From Peromyscus leucopus (taxonomy: Eukaryota > Chordata > Mammalia > Rodentia > Cricetidae), in NCBI RefSeq assembly GCF_004664715.2, contig NC_051068.1, positions 18,724,506 to 18,788,505 of the forward strand: 64,000 nt of DNA, in the 5' to 3' direction. The position numbers and the translations under genes are program-made. Shown here in pieces: positions 1 to 12,202 of this stretch. The notes under the pieces are model-generated. The model was not told where the DNA came from. It was given only the letters and a program-made list of their open reading frames with translations, and did no database searches. Position 1 is the stretch's first letter. Each line of letters opens with the position of its first letter.

Positions 1-390
1 ACTTCTGTCAAAATGGCACTGGCCTCTATAGCATCTGTCCCTTCAGGTAATACTTGTCTCCCCTTTTCACTCTGTTCTCTCGCCTACACTTCCTATTTTT
101 TTTTTTTTTAATTTTAAAGAAAGAAGAAAAAATGGTTTTTTTTCCAGCATGCCAAGTTGAGTATTTAGTTTGGAAAACATTCCTTCCCAACTGCTTTAAA
201 AACAGGAAACATCTCTATTAAAGGGTAGATAGCTCCCTGTTGCTGGAAAGATTCATTGTACTGGTAGGTACATTTTTTTTTACAATTTTCACATACAGGG
301 TGTGTTTCTATATGTATATAGCAAAAAATCTGTTGTCATTGTTTCTGCATATATACACACCAGTGTGTATATGTTAAAATACTTAAAAGA

Positions 391-507
391 AGCCAGGTGG
401 TGGTGGTGCACGCCTTTAATCCCAGCACTCGGGAGGCAGAGGCAGGCAGATCTCTTTGAGTTCCAGGACAGCCAGGGCTACACAGAGAAGCCTTGTCTCA
501 AAAAGCC
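391..507 (+). repeat. B1 SINE
   Basis: It shows the B1 start (gccaggtggtggtggtgcacgcc), the tttaatcccagcact B box area and the aggacagccagggctacacagag 3' part. It is near full length. Confidence 0.93.

Positions 508-552
<45 letters not shown>
508..552 (+). repeat. (ATA)n microsatellite in the B1 tail
   Basis: Fifteen ATA/TAA units directly follow the B1 3' end, so the repeat probably grew from the SINE's A-rich tail. Confidence 0.95.
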
Positions 553-555
<3 letters not shown>

Positions 556-1649
556 GAAAAGGCTTTGAACATAAGACTTTTTAAGCAGCCCAGATACATG
601 ACAGAAGCAGCCCATAGGTTTGCAGCAGGTGATCCATTGCCAGATGCTTCTGGGTCTGTATTCCACACTTAGGATTGTTGCCTTTTCTAAAAATGGTCTT
701 TTATTAGCCCTCACCTTTAAAAAGGGTAAAGTGTGCAATTCATAATGTATAGAACGTCTTTGATAAAACAGAGGAAGACACTAATCTACAAACAGTTCTT
801 CCCCCATTTTTATGACCTTCTTATATTTTTAACTAACCTTACATTCAGTCTTAGGTGACAGCTGTGTGGAATGGGGAAGGTACAGTTTAGCAATGAAGGA
901 CTGAGGGCACAGAATGAAAGTGCATTTAGTCTCTTGTTCATGTCCTCTGACTTCTGACAATTTACCTCTTCAGGCTTCCATTTCCTGTCTTACAAACTAC
1001 TTCTAAGTGTTATGGAGAAAATTGCATAAACACCATAGGAAAGAACTTAACACAGTTGGAATATATAGTGGAAGCTTGGTGGCATTACTATAATTATTGT
1101 TCATGCTTGATCTACTTAAATCAAGTGTGGTTAGCTTTGCCTTCTGGCCCTTGCTCTTCGCAGCTGGTGTAGAAGCTTTTTAGAGTAAGTAATGCCCTGT
1201 GGTTCTGTAATGACCTTCATTTCAAGTGAAGGAAAGGAACTTTCCCTTGAGTTAAAGATCTCACTGCTGCTTGTGTAAGATTCTCTGTTCATTTGACTTT
1301 GAGCCTTCACTCAATATGTATTGTGGTGCAGTATTTAAATATGGACTCCTGAGCAAGACAGACACACTACAGTCCTGGCTTCACCACTTAAAATATCATT
1401 TAGGCAAATTAGGCACTTTGTAAAGTGAGAGTAATAATAGTGCCCCATCCTTGGGGCTATTAGCAGGCCTAAGTGGCTGTTCTTTGTAAAATGTTTAGAA
1501 TAGTATCAGGAATCTGAAGATTTTCATACCCAGATAATATTTTTGCTATCCATTATCATAACCCTACAGAGCATCTTCTCTCTTAACCAGAGCATATGAA
1601 TATGACAGAATGTGTGGGTCAGGGCATGGCTCTCCTAAACGCTAGATAA

Positions 1650-1960
1650 TTCGAGAAATCCATGGAGTCTGTTTAATGAGCAAAGGATTTATTTGAGGGT
1701 TAACTCACAACCAAATGAGGTTTATCATAGGGTACAGAAAAGATGAGCTATGTCCCACACTGATTTACCTGGTTCAAGATCTCAGCATCCAATACCATGA
1801 GGAGGCAAAGAGAGCCCCGTACATGCATCTCAGGTCTGAAGGGTCCCAAGCGGCCAAGGTCATAGGCAGATGTAACAATTACCTGTTAACCTCACTAGGT
1901 GCAGTGCTTCAAGGTCATAGCTGGACTACCCACTACAATTTGCTCTGATCTATGTTCCAC
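1650..1960 (-). repeat. LTR-like element, antisense
   Basis: The segment with TTTATT (AATAAA on the minus strand) at 1688-1693, followed by gggttaactcacaa, resembles the corresponding part of the LTR at 22404-22886 (…ggcgtaactcacaa after TTTATT). I infer a related, older LTR on the minus strand. Boundaries and family are uncertain. Confidence 0.45.
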
Positions 1961-2234
1961 TTGGGAACTGAGTCTTGAATGTGCACACAGTAGGGTAAAG
2001 AAAAACAGAGACTTGGGTTTGTGATTAGTTTAGGCAGCACCCATTTTTATGTGTACCTCTATGTTATGCACATATGTTAATATGAGGATACATCTGTATA
2101 TTTTCTGAATAATTATTATAAAAGCAAGAAAAAGAACTCAAATTATTTTTGCTAATACGACAAAAGTTTGACATGAACATTAAAAACAAACTATCAGAAA
2201 AAGTAATATACTAAAATTTAGTTAGATCAAAATT

Positions 2235-2540
2235 TGGGGGCTGGAGAGAGAGCCCAACCAATAAAGTGTTTGCCACAGAAGCACATGGAGCATGAGTTTG
2301 ATACTCAGAACCAACAAAAACTGCTGAACATCGTGGTATTTGCTTGCAATCTCAACACTGGGAAGGCAGAGACAGGAGAATTCTTTGGCTTTGTGGCCAG
2401 CCAATATAGCTGAATTTGCAGACTCCAGGCCATTAAGAGACCATGCTTCAGAAAACAAAGTGAATGGCTGTAGTGAAGGATATCACTAATTGCTGATCTT
2501 CAGCTATGTGTGCTTATGGACACAGAAATAAAGAGACCCT
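2235..2540 (+). repeat. B4/RSINE-like composite SINE
   Basis: A tRNA-like head (gctggagagagagcccaacc…) is followed by a B1-like part (catcgtggtatttgc, caatctcaacactgggaaggc) and an adenine-rich 3' region. The copy is old and diverged. Confidence 0.6.
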
Positions 2541-4449
2541 GTAGGAGTGCTGGTATTGCAGATGCATGCAACCTCATCTAGCTTTTAAAGTTGAAAGAAA
2601 CATGTCCCTTGAATAAGTGTTCTCCAGTGGGGGCCTTGAACATGAACAAATACAGTTCTGTAACATGTAGAATAGAAATGTGACCAACGTGTACAAGAGA
2701 TTCTGAAAATGAAAAGCAATTTCTTTGTGTATGCATCATTGGTTTGAGGAATAACTGTAGTCCATCTGGTGTACAGGCCATGGAATATGGACAGTAATGC
2801 TGTAGCAGACTCCTGGAAAATAGTCCTGTCTTCTGGGAGCTGTAAGGACATGGAGGCGGGGTGGAGGAGAACTAAACTGAGAGAAAACCTGCTCACCACC
2901 ACCATCCACTCATTCCATTAACAACCTGTGGATGTATTGATTTGGAATATCATAAAACATAAACAAGAGGAATTTTCCTGCTCCTTCCTACCTCTGGATA
3001 TCCTTTTTACAAAGTGAAGTTTATAGGGACACTTGAAAGATTAGTTGCGTTGTTTTCTTCCTCCTCCTATAACTTTTTAAAAATCAGATTCCCATTTTGT
3101 AAGGGGGAGAATTAGAATAGTTCTAGATAAATACTACCTTGGCTTTATAAAAGGACCTGTCCTTTAGACGTAGGTAAGGACATTTCAGGCTAATAAAGGA
3201 AGGTAGGAGACGGAGTTGTTCTTGTTCAGTTTTCACCCTTAAGGCTGCAGTGCTCTGAGGTGCATTCCTTCCGAACACCTGCTCTCACATGCATCAAGTC
3301 TTTTCTTGCACAGTACTATGGAGTTTTACAGACATGAGCAAGCCCAGCATTAGACAGAAACATGCAGATTGATTGATTTATTTGTTTTAATACAAATACA
3401 TAGAAATGTATTTGGCACGTAGAAATCCTTTTTTTAAAATTGTATTTCAAAGAACATTGTCACCCTACCTCCTGATGCTGTGCCTGGCACATTGTAAACA
3501 TTCAGCAGATCTGCTCTGGGAAGCTTCAGGCTGGACAGAGCTATTGCCTGAAGTGCTGTTTCATGATTAGAAGGAAGCTTCACTAGCATTTGAAAGTGAA
3601 ATGGCTAGTGAGGGTTCAGGTTCTGATTGGCAGGCATTGTTGTCTTTGCAGAATTATAGGCCCATTTAAAGGAAGGAAAGCTTGTGTGTCTTTGCCTTCT
3701 TTTGTGCCATGAAGAGGTATTGTCAGAAAGGAGTGTCTGGTAATGAGTTAAGCCCCATGCCATGAAACTATTGTGCTACATTCCTGTATTTCTTGCATAT
3801 TGCATCCAGAACCAAAAACCAAACCTCACCTGATTAAAAATCCTCCACAATTTTCTGTGAACTGTGAGATTGCCTAATGTGTAATGCCATTCATGCCTGT
3901 GGACTTTTTCCACCTGCCTACAACGTATCTCCCTGGTCCTGAGTGTCCTCCAACAGTGTTCCCCAGATGTGTTCATCGTCATAGGTAGAATAAAAATCAG
4001 ATGAAGTCACCACCCCTTTCTGTCTTGGTCTTCCTGAAGCTGAAGTAAGCAGCTTCTGCTCTGACCTCTGCTCTGACTGACCATTGTCAGTGTGGAATGT
4101 CTCCCTGAATGGGCTTGATGCATGCTGCTCCACAGTTCCTTTGCTCACAGTATTCCCCCTGCAGCACCTCCCTTTCTCAACATGTGAACTTCACTTTGTG
4201 ATTTAAAACCTATCTCCTTGGCATTAGGAAATGTTTGTGGATATTTTAAAACTACTTGACCTGTTTGTTTGTTTCCAAGCTACCTAAAATAAATAAATCT
4301 TAACTTAGAAGTTCTTACTTGCCACTTTTTGAGCCTGTTATAATAATATATAATAATAAATAATATGGTTTTAATGTTAATTACTTACTATACCAATAAT
4401 GATTATATACTTGTTAAATTTTTATTATATTTATTTATGTGGGTAGTGT

Positions 4450-4802
4450 GGATGGTGGGGGTTTGAATGAGAATGATCCCCATAGGCTCATATGTTTGAA
4501 TATATGGTCCCCAGTTGGTGGAACTATTTATGGAGGGTTAAGAGAGGTGGCCTTGTTGGAGGAGTTGTGTTACTGGGGGTGGGCATTGAGGTTTCAAAGG
4601 AATCCAGCCATTCCCAGTGTCTCTCTCAGCCTTGTGGTTGTGTCTCAAGATGTGAGCTCTCATATCCATATTCAGACTACTCCAGTACCTCACCTGTTGC
4701 CATGATGGTCATGAACTCGAACCTGAAACCATAAGCCTCAAATATTCTGTCTTTTATAAGTTGCTTTGATCGTGGTCACAGCAATAGAAAGGTAATTAAG
4801 AC

Positions 4803-4803
<1 letters not shown>
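4450..4803 (+). repeat. ORR1/MaLR-type LTR
   Basis: It starts gtttgaatgagaatgatcccc, carries the ggtccccagttggtgg and gggggtgggcattgagg blocks and ends cacagcaatagaaaggtaattaag. This is the layout of rodent ERVL-MaLR LTRs (ORR1 and relatives). The exact subfamily is not assigned. Confidence 0.65.

Positions 4804-4805
<2 letters not shown>

Positions 4806-4845
<40 letters not shown>
4806..4845 (+). repeat. (GT)n microsatellite
   Basis: About 20 uninterrupted GT units directly follow the MaLR-type LTR. Confidence 0.97.
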
Positions 4846-4849
<4 letters not shown>

Positions 4850-6139
4850 GTGGGCACACGTGGAGGACAGAACAACTTACAAGAGTCAGTTCTCTCCTTC
4901 CATTCTCACCTGAGGAGCCTCAGGTCCTCAGGCTTTGCAATAAGTACTTTTTCCTGCTGAGCTATGTGGCCTACTTACATACTTTTAGAAAAGACAAGGT
5001 TATAGTGAGCAGTGCCTTGAGTTATAAGAAGTAAGAAACATCTTTCTCTCATAAATGATATTTTCCATTATTTTCAAATATACTCACTCCAAGAAAAGTA
5101 CAAACACATACACACTCTTAAGTTAGACTTGGCACTTGAGAGAAGGACTCCTGACCCAAAAGCTATAAGTGAAGAATTAGAAAAAGGTTGGAATGAGTTT
5201 TCTGAACATAGAGTTGTTAATGATTCGATTAGAATGTTAATTCAGTTAGGTGGATCTTTTGCCCTAACTATTAATGTAGTATGCCAAATTATAAGTTTAA
5301 AGTCCAGTTATATACTCAAAATTATTCAGAACATTTTTTTTTACAAAGGAGAACACTTAAAATTGAGCTTTGAAGAAGAGATTTTGCTTGCATGATATGT
5401 AGGAGAAAGGGGGTGTCATTCTGAATAGAGAAGTATGTGTGAGGACAGGGAGACAAAAAACCCCATGGTGAATTTGTAAACTTAATCCTTATGAAATGGG
5501 AGCTTCAGTAGGAAAAAAAGGAAAGGAGCTGCAGGTTGGGATTTGATTAGAAAACAGGAAGTTTATGTTATCAATGAAAATGATAGCTTTACGCAGTGAT
5601 GCATATAAAGAGAAGGGAGAGACGGAAAAAAAAAAGACTGCAGGCAGAAAAGTGTCTGGCAAGACACTGTTCCAAGAGGCTTTATTGGCTTGCTTAACTG
5701 AGAGAGCATTTATTAAGTGGCTCATGTGTGCCATGCTTGAACAGATGAGTGAATATGGTTTCTGCCATTCCTTTCAGCCTGCAGTCTCTTAGGAAAGACC
5801 ATAATTAAACACGCAAATATAATGAAGGACCCAGTAGAAGCCATAATGTCAAGTATGGTGGAAGTAGCATTAACCACACGTACTACTCTGCTAGATCTAG
5901 AGGAAAAGAGAAGTGACTAGGATGCCGCTAAGGTTTCTTTGAAACACACCCGAGCTGTTACCAAGCATTTACTTTCTTCCCTGTTCTGGAAGTTTTCTCC
6001 ATGAATGGTGAGTGACTCATTGGTCTGTTTTGATTGAGAGGTGAAGGCCTGGCTGCCCTTCTGTACTAGAGGAGTGCACACCCTGTACTCACATGCTCTT
6101 TTTCATGTTCAGTGAACCTAAGCCTGATTCTTTTGCTTT

Positions 6140-6265
6140 TTGGTTTGGTTTTGTTTTTTTTCAAGACAGGGTATCTACATATAGCCCTGGCTGACATAAG
6201 TTCACAGCAGTCTTCCTGTCTCAGCATCATGAGTACTGAGATTACAGATGTAATAACACCATTTT
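6140..6265 (-). repeat. B1 SINE, diverged
   Basis: The reverse-strand B1 pattern tcaagacagggtatct … agccctggctgaca … tgagtactgagattacag is visible but strongly diverged. Confidence 0.7.
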
Positions 6266-6589
6266 TGATTTCAGAGTATCTGTTTTAATACTTCGGGCTA
6301 CATGAGTAGTTCTATACTGATTAAATTAAATTTGAATTTTTGATAAAAATCCAAACTTGCAAATGTTAAATTTTAGAACTTGTGAAACAGAAATTGAAGC
6401 CCTGTAATTACCACTAGGCTTCACAAGAATACCTGCAATGTTTTGAATTTCTTTATGTACAAGTCAGAAGAAGAACAAGTATTGGTTTTATAAGGAACAT
6501 GTTTTCTTTAGTGGTCATGTAATGTAAGCTATGTAGGATGCCATGTAGACCCTTAGAACTGGGTTCTTGGAAGCCCATTTTAAAGGTCA

Positions 6590-6690
6590 TCTGGCTCTGC
6601 TAGAGAACCCTTGCTTAAAGTGTACAAGGTCCTGGATTCCATCCCTGTACTACAAAATACATAAACACACACACATGAATAAATACAGAG
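6590..6690 (+). repeat. ID/B4-like tRNA-derived fragment
   Basis: The stretch ggctctgctagagaacccttgc … ggtcctggattccatccctg has the box A/box B layout of ID SINEs, with an A-rich, CA-containing tail. It is diverged. Confidence 0.4.
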
Positions 6691-6907
6691 GGTCATGTGT
6701 GATACTGTAATTCCTTATCTGGACACAGAAGCAGAATTCAGTGACTCTCTCAAACTGTTTACAAAAGTGAGAACTTTGCATAGCTAAATATTTGAGGATG
6801 CCTGTCAGATGCACACTGCCCGTCTGATTAGTGCCTCTTTATTCTCACACATAAAGACCCCAAAGCTGTTAGAGTTGTACAGACTTGTCCAAAAGCTTGA
6901 ATGAGTT

Positions 6908-7170
6908 CTCAGAAATGCAGTTAGGGACTGAGGAGATGGCTCAGCAGTTAAAGTAAGCTTGCCTTTACAGAAACCCATGTAAATGCTGGGTTGTTGTGAT
7001 AGCCTTCCTGTCACCCTATCCAGTGAGAGTAGAAACATGAAATCCCCCAAGAAAGCTGGCTAACAAAGCTAGCCATATCAGCAAGCTCTGGGTTTGAGTG
7101 GAAGACCCTTCCTCAATGACTACATACCTGTAAAACATGCATACACACATGTACATGCAAAGTGGAAAAA
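6908..7170 (+). repeat. B3-type SINE (B2-related)
   Basis: It begins gactgaggagatggctcagcag (the B2/B3 tRNA-like head), continues with the B3 body and ends in acatgcatacacacatgtacatg. Confidence 0.75.
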
Positions 7171-7786
7171 GAAAAAAAAAAAACAGCTTTCCCTGTGATT
7201 GTTTCTTTAATGCTGTTAGGATGAAGAGGCTACAGTATCCAATGTGACTTTGCAGCTGGAAGGGTTCATTCAGCATTAGAAAAGAGTTCTTCAACAAGTA
7301 CCATGCTGATTTCCCAGAGTACTCATCACCCTCAATGTATCTATCTACCATCATATTCCAGAACAGTACTTAAAAAAAATCTAGGAAGGGTGTTAACTCA
7401 TTCATAGTTCTACAGGAAGGAAGGCTCTTTCCTGCTCTTTTTAAAGCATGACTTTCACTGACAAGATCAGACCAGAAAAGGCCTCTCTGGCTGTAGGCCC
7501 AGACAATTTGACTTGCACTCAGCTTGTGCTGCCCTGGAGCAGCCTCAACAGAACAGAGCACAGGTGCATGCTGGGTGATCCAGCACTAGCCAATGTTTAT
7601 GCTCTGTATTCTTGGCTGTATTTTTTTTTAAGCATTGGAAAGGAAATTTTAAACTACCAAGGAATTTATGGGTTTTTCTAGAAGAAAAGGTTTAAAGGGG
7701 AGGGCAGCCTATTTTATTTACAGCTGTGTCCCCAACAACTAAATAAGGTCCAGTTCAAGTCATTATTGGGCGATGGGGAAAGACTT

Positions 7787-7896
7787 ATCCCTCCCCCTCC
7801 CTCTCTCTCCCCCTCCCTCCCTCTCTCTCCCTCCCTCTCTCCCTCTCTCCCTCTCCCTCTCTCCCTCTCTCCCTCTCTCCCTCTCTCCCTCTCTCC

Positions 7897-7934
<38 letters not shown>

Positions 7935-8028
7935 TCCCCCTTTCTCTTCCTCCCCCCTTTCTCTTTCTCCCTCTCCCTCCCTCTTCTTCCCTACCCCTCC
8001 TTTCCCTCCCTCTCCTCCTCTCTCTCCT
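7787..8028. repeat. Long polypyrimidine (CCCT/CT)n tract
   Basis: About 240 bp of almost pure C and T on the + strand, in a cycling tctccctc pattern, ends where a reverse B1 begins. It probably expanded from the SINE's purine-rich tail. Long apparent open frames across it are low-complexity artefacts. Confidence 0.95.
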
Positions 8029-8029
8029 T

Positions 8030-8172
8030 GGTTTTTCCAGATAGGGTTTCTCTGTGTAAGAGCTCTGCTGTCCTAGGGCTTGCTTTGTAGACCAGGCTGG
8101 TCTTGTGTTCACAGAGATCCACCTGCCTCTGCCTCCTGAATGCTGGAATAAAAGGTGTGTGCCAACATCCGG
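8030..8172 (-). repeat. B1 SINE
   Basis: Reverse-strand B1: agatagggtttctctgtg … gatccacctgcctctgcctcc … gtgtgccaacatccggc. Confidence 0.9.
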
Positions 8173-8224
8173 CATCAGTTTCTTACTTAAAACATCAAAT
8201 TGAAATTGCATGCAACCTATAGAT

Positions 8225-9625
8225 AAATTTTGGAATAATTATCTTAGTAACATTGAATATTCTAATCTACCAACGTGGGCTAATTATTTAGATTTTCTTT
8301 AATTTCTCTCAAGTGTTGTGTTTTTTAGTGAAGAATTCTTTGCTTATTTTTATTTCAGGTTGTGTTTGAGTTATATAATGTATTTCAAGTAAGAGAGCTT
8401 TTGCTGTTTATTATATGGTAGCAATTGGTTGTTTTTTGTTGGTTTTTTTTTTTTTAAATACTAAACTCGTACTGTGTGGTCTTGGTATAGTTTTATACTT
8501 TTTTTTTTTTAAGAATTTCCATATAACTCTGTCTACTGAAGTTTTTTTTAATGTACTTTTTCACTACATGTTCTGTACTCCCTCTTTCTTCCTTACTGCT
8601 CTTTTAGAATCTCCAGTATAAGAGACGGTAGATAGCATTCAGTATTTCAGTGTTAAATATACTGCTGGCTACAAGTGTTCAGTAAGTAAATATCTTTTGT
8701 CATAATAAAGATCCCTTCTGCTTTCAGTTTGTTGAGAGTTTACCATCATGAGTAAGTCTTGAATTGACTGTCAAGTACTTTTCTTTGCACATATCAAAAT
8801 TATCCTAGTTTTCTACTTTTTTAATCAATAACGTGAAGTACTCTGATTAAATTTTAAATATTAACCCAGCCTTTGTTTCTAGAGATAACTTGTGGTTTTG
8901 ATTATTTATCTGTTTTGTAAATCAGATTCTGTTTGACGATATTTTGAAAATATGAGGGTCTATATTTATGAATGCCATTCTGTAATTTTCATCTTTGCCA
9001 AGTTTGAGGTTTATAGCCTAACCTTATAAAACAATTTAATGAGTATGCCTCTTTCTATGTCCTGAAATGGTTGTATAATTTTAATGTTTTATTTTTGGTT
9101 TTGGTTTTTATTTTTTGGTTTTGTTGTTGTTTTGTTCTGGGCATTGAAGCTTGCTTTCATTTCGCTTAACATGGGGCTTACTAAGTTATCCTGGCTAGTT
9201 TTAGACTTCTTCTGTAGTCTAGATGGGCCTTGAACTTCTGTGTGCTGCCCTGGCTCCCATTGCTGATGATACCAGCAGGAAGAGTATGATATTTTTAATG
9301 GTTTTGAAAGGGAAAGAAGTCTGCTTTTTTTTTTTTTTTTAATTATTTAACTTCCAGTGCTTTTCATTTCTTGATGAAGATTTTATTTTCTACTTTGTAT
9401 CATTTGCCTTCAATCTGAAAGCTTACTGGCCATTTCTGTGACATAGATCTCCTGGAACCTTTGTTGTTGTTTTTCTTCTATCTGAAAATAACCTTGTTTA
9501 TCTTTCATTATTGAAGGCTATTTTTGGTTAGGAATAGGATTTTGTGATATATATCCTATTTTTTTGTTTTAGCACTTTAAAAATGTTGCTCTGCTGATTA
9601 CTGCCTGTGTGTTGGGTTGGAGAGT
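8225..9625 (-). repeat. Old L1 fragments, antisense, interrupted by a SINE
   Basis: The text matches old mammalian L1 read backwards: aacattgaatattctaatc with later ttagattttctttaatttctc, and near 9,480-9,600 cattattgaaggctatttttgg and agcactttaaaaatgttgctc. Coding capacity is lost. A diverged SINE-like stretch lies at about 9,090-9,270. Confidence 0.6.
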
Positions 9626-9654
9626 TATTAGTTGTTTACCACTCTACTTGGCAG

Positions 9655-9995
9655 TGTGAACCGAGGAGAGCCAGGCCTAAAAGTGAGGTTGTCTAAAGTC
9701 TCAGCCAATAGCCAACTTTATTCAGAGCATCAGACAGTTTATACTCTGATGGTTACAATACAAAGAGTCACTCGAGTAAAGTGTAGATTCTCAAGGACAG
9801 CTGCATGTGTCAAGAACAAGTTATTCCATAGAAGCATATGCATAATAGCTGAAATAAACTCACTCTTATCTGCTGCACCTGGGAGGAGCATGAAAACCCA
9901 CTCCAAGAGCAATTCTGTGTTTTGAGGAAACTGAGGTCACACCTTGTTTTCTTGGAATTTTCTCACAAGTGCTCAGAATACCTCTCGAACAACTC
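9655..9995 (-). repeat. ERV2/IAP-like LTR, antisense
   Basis: Read on the minus strand it has TATAAAC-like and AATAAAG elements (+ strand gtttatactc and ctttattcag) and a tail tgagactttagacaacctc, in the order found in IAP-related LTRs. It starts with TG at 9655. No internal retroviral sequence is attached, so it looks like a solo LTR. Confidence 0.5.
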
Positions 9996-10189
9996 CATTC
10001 TTGGACAGTGTTCTGACAGTAGTGATTCCAGTGGTTCCGGTGTGCACCTGTGTTCAAGGTACTCTTGAGTTTGAGATTTAGCAATTTGACTGAAACAACT
10101 TTTGTATCCTGTTGCAGCTTCTTGACCGTGAATGTGTTTTGCTTGCCTATTTGGGAAAACTTTGAGGCCCTTGGTTGCATGGATTTTTT

Positions 10190-10222
10190 TATTTATTTAT
10201 TTGTTTGTTTGTTTGTTTATTG
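10190..10222. repeat. (TTTA)n(TTTG)n run
   Basis: Short tetranucleotide run, TTTA units passing into TTTG units. Confidence 0.85.
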
Positions 10223-10264
10223 GTGCCAAATTTTCTGGTTGTTTATATATGTGCATGTGTGTAC

Positions 10265-10267
<3 letters not shown>

Positions 10268-10305
<38 letters not shown>
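10268..10305. repeat. (GT)n microsatellite
   Basis: About 18 uninterrupted GT units. Confidence 0.96.
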
Positions 10306-10307
<2 letters not shown>

Positions 10308-10594
10308 GTTCCAAAAGAATGCTTTTAATGTAAATTTTATCACTCCATATTTCTACAGTGTGTCTGTGTGTCTCTCTGACCTCACTTCTTACCTCTTGTT
10401 TCCTTTATTCACTATGCTTCAGATCTGTTGGGTTTCTTTCTTTTCCACCATGTGCCACTTGCTTTCCTTTGTACTGGATCTTCTCTTTCCTTGAGTGGTC
10501 TTCCCACATCTCTGTGTGTGGCTGCTTTGGGTATCTATATAAATTACCTTCTGACTGTTCTATCTACCCTATTCCCTCAAAAGACATACATCTA

Positions 10595-10740
10595 TTTCAG
10601 TTTCTTTATTGAGATAGTCATATACCATAAAATCCACTCATTTAAAACATCTTGCTCTTATGTATGTGTAATTGTTACCACATTAGTTTTACACATCTAT
10701 GCTTTACACATTTGTTATTTTTCATAATACCAAAGCTGTC
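10595..10740 (-). repeat. Old L1 3' end fragment, antisense
   Basis: The text ttattgagatagtcatatacc with ccataaaatccactcatttaaa is the reverse of the conserved 3' end of old mammalian L1M families. Confidence 0.65.
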
Positions 10741-11265
10741 TGGTGAGTAACATGTGCTCAGTAAACTTCCTGAGTAAGTTAGTTCATTAAGTCTGGCATA
10801 ATATATTGGAGGCATTAGCCTCCATCCAATAAAATGCTAAAAAAACATTCAACTAAGTTAATCTCTGGGCCTGTTCCCTTATCATAGCTGTGCTATTTTT
10901 AAGGCTCTCTGAAACAGCAAATAGCCTAATATGTATTTTTAAGAGTTATTGAAGGAAGTTTTTTTTAAGTATGTGGGTTTTTCATATAAGTACAAGTCAT
11001 ACATTTCCTTAAATGTTATCATTTTCTGCTTACCTTAGCAGATGTACAGAAAGAGAGTTTCCTAGAACTACTGTTTTCCTATCTTCAGAAATCAGCTAGA
11101 CACTGTTTATATCTTGAAATAGATTATAGAGTAGCTAGTACTTGTCTTATTTGTTAATTGAGGATAATAGTTATGTGGCTATTTCTGAAAAAGTAGGTGT
11201 TCTTTTTCTCTGACTGCTTTTGATATGGAATGTCATTTCTGAGCCTCGCTGTTTCATCTGTATAG

Positions 11266-11430
11266 GCTTTGCTGCGGCCTGGAAGAATTGATAGGATCAT
11301 TTACGTGCCCTTACCGGATGCAGCAACAAGAAGGGAAATACTGAACCTACAGTTCCACTCAATGCCAGTCAGTAATGAGGTTGATCTGGATGAACTCGTC
11401 CTCCAAACTGACACTTATTCAGGAGCAGAG
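11266..11430 (+). CDS. AFG2A: AFG2A (SPATA5) penultimate coding exon, second AAA+ domain
   Basis: This internal exon is 165 bp, 55 codons, open in phase 0 from the acceptor (…ctgtatag before 11266) to the donor (GTAAGATAA from 11431). It encodes ALLRPGRID at its start, then [16 protein letters not shown], and ends YSGAE. RPGRxD is the end of the second region of homology in AAA ATPases; its two arginines (residues 4 and 7 of the exon) correspond to the arginine fingers of Cdc48/p97-type D2 rings. The YSGAE end is the start of the sensor-2 helix region. The exact wording matches AFG2A/SPATA5, not VCP or NVL. AFG2A is a hexameric ATPase that works with AFG2B, CINP and C1orf109 (55LCC complex) in pre-60S ribosome maturation and replisome protein turnover. 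No stop or frameshift is seen, so the exon looks functional. The preceding exon, with Walker motifs, lies outside the window. Confidence 0.96.
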
Positions 11431-11444
11431 GTAAGATAATTCCC

Positions 11445-11540
11445 CTAAATGCAGGTGTGGCTCAGAGGTGAACACATGCTTAGCATGCAAAGGGTCCCGG
11501 GTTCAGTCCCCAAGCACACACCCACACCTCACACACCCCA
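11445..11540 (+). repeat. ID-like SINE 15 bp past the exon donor
   Basis: It has the tRNA-Ala-like layout tggctcagaggtgaacacatgc … gggttcagtccccaagcac followed by a CA/C-rich tail. It inserted just inside the intron, leaving the donor intact. Confidence 0.65.
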
Positions 11541-12202
11541 CATTCCCCAAAAAGAAAAAATCGTGGTGGAAGGGAAGCAGTAGCTCATAAACAGAAGCTG
11601 CTTGCTAACACCTGTTTTAAATTACTGTGAACCATCAACTCTTAAAACAAGAAACCACTAAATCACATTACACTTTACTTGACCTCTGTTGAATCTCATT
11701 GTTTATTACCTGGCTCTGATGATTTTTTCAAACTGGTCTTCAGTGTACCATATAGCACAGTAGGAGGAACACTGTTACTCGAGGAAGCCGACTCCATTAG
11801 GCTCTCTGACTCCAGTTTCTAGCTAGTCAGCTAACATACTTTACTGAATTTTGGTTCCTTGTGTTAAATTACCATTTGAAAGAGTAGAATAGATTCTACA
11901 GCTATTTTCTAGTGGATATTAGGATATCATAGACATAAAGGACTTTGTAAAGAAATAGTATTATTTTTTATCATTGTGGACAATATCATTGTGGACAATT
12001 TCAACTATTCTGATCTACTTTTGATCACAAAGATTATCTCAAAAAACAGTGAAAGAGACCATCTGCTCTTAACCTTGAATGAATTCTTGGCAATAACTGC
12101 AAGACCTAAAAGCCCAAGACCACTTTTATGTATGGAAGATAAGCATTTTTCTTCTCCTTAGAAAATCTTCCTGTTAACAAGTAATTATGTAACTTTTCTA
12201 CA

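Larger units (their letters stand above)
1..11265 (+). other. AFG2A: End of the preceding AFG2A intron
   Basis: The sequence up to the acceptor at 11264-11265 shows no exon of AFG2A: the expected preceding codons (the AxNRPDxID stretch) are not found. Besides the repeats listed separately I saw nothing recognisable in 553-1640, 1970-2230, 2540-4440, 4850-6130, 7170-7780 and 10,740-11,260. This assumes the gene's 5' part lies to the left, as transcript direction requires. Confidence 0.85.

Noticed and set aside
7714..8211. A 165-codon open frame rich in arginine and glutamate (minus strand) and serine/leucine frames on the + strand
   Set aside because: These are translations of the C/T tract and the adjoining B1, with no domain or conservation signal.
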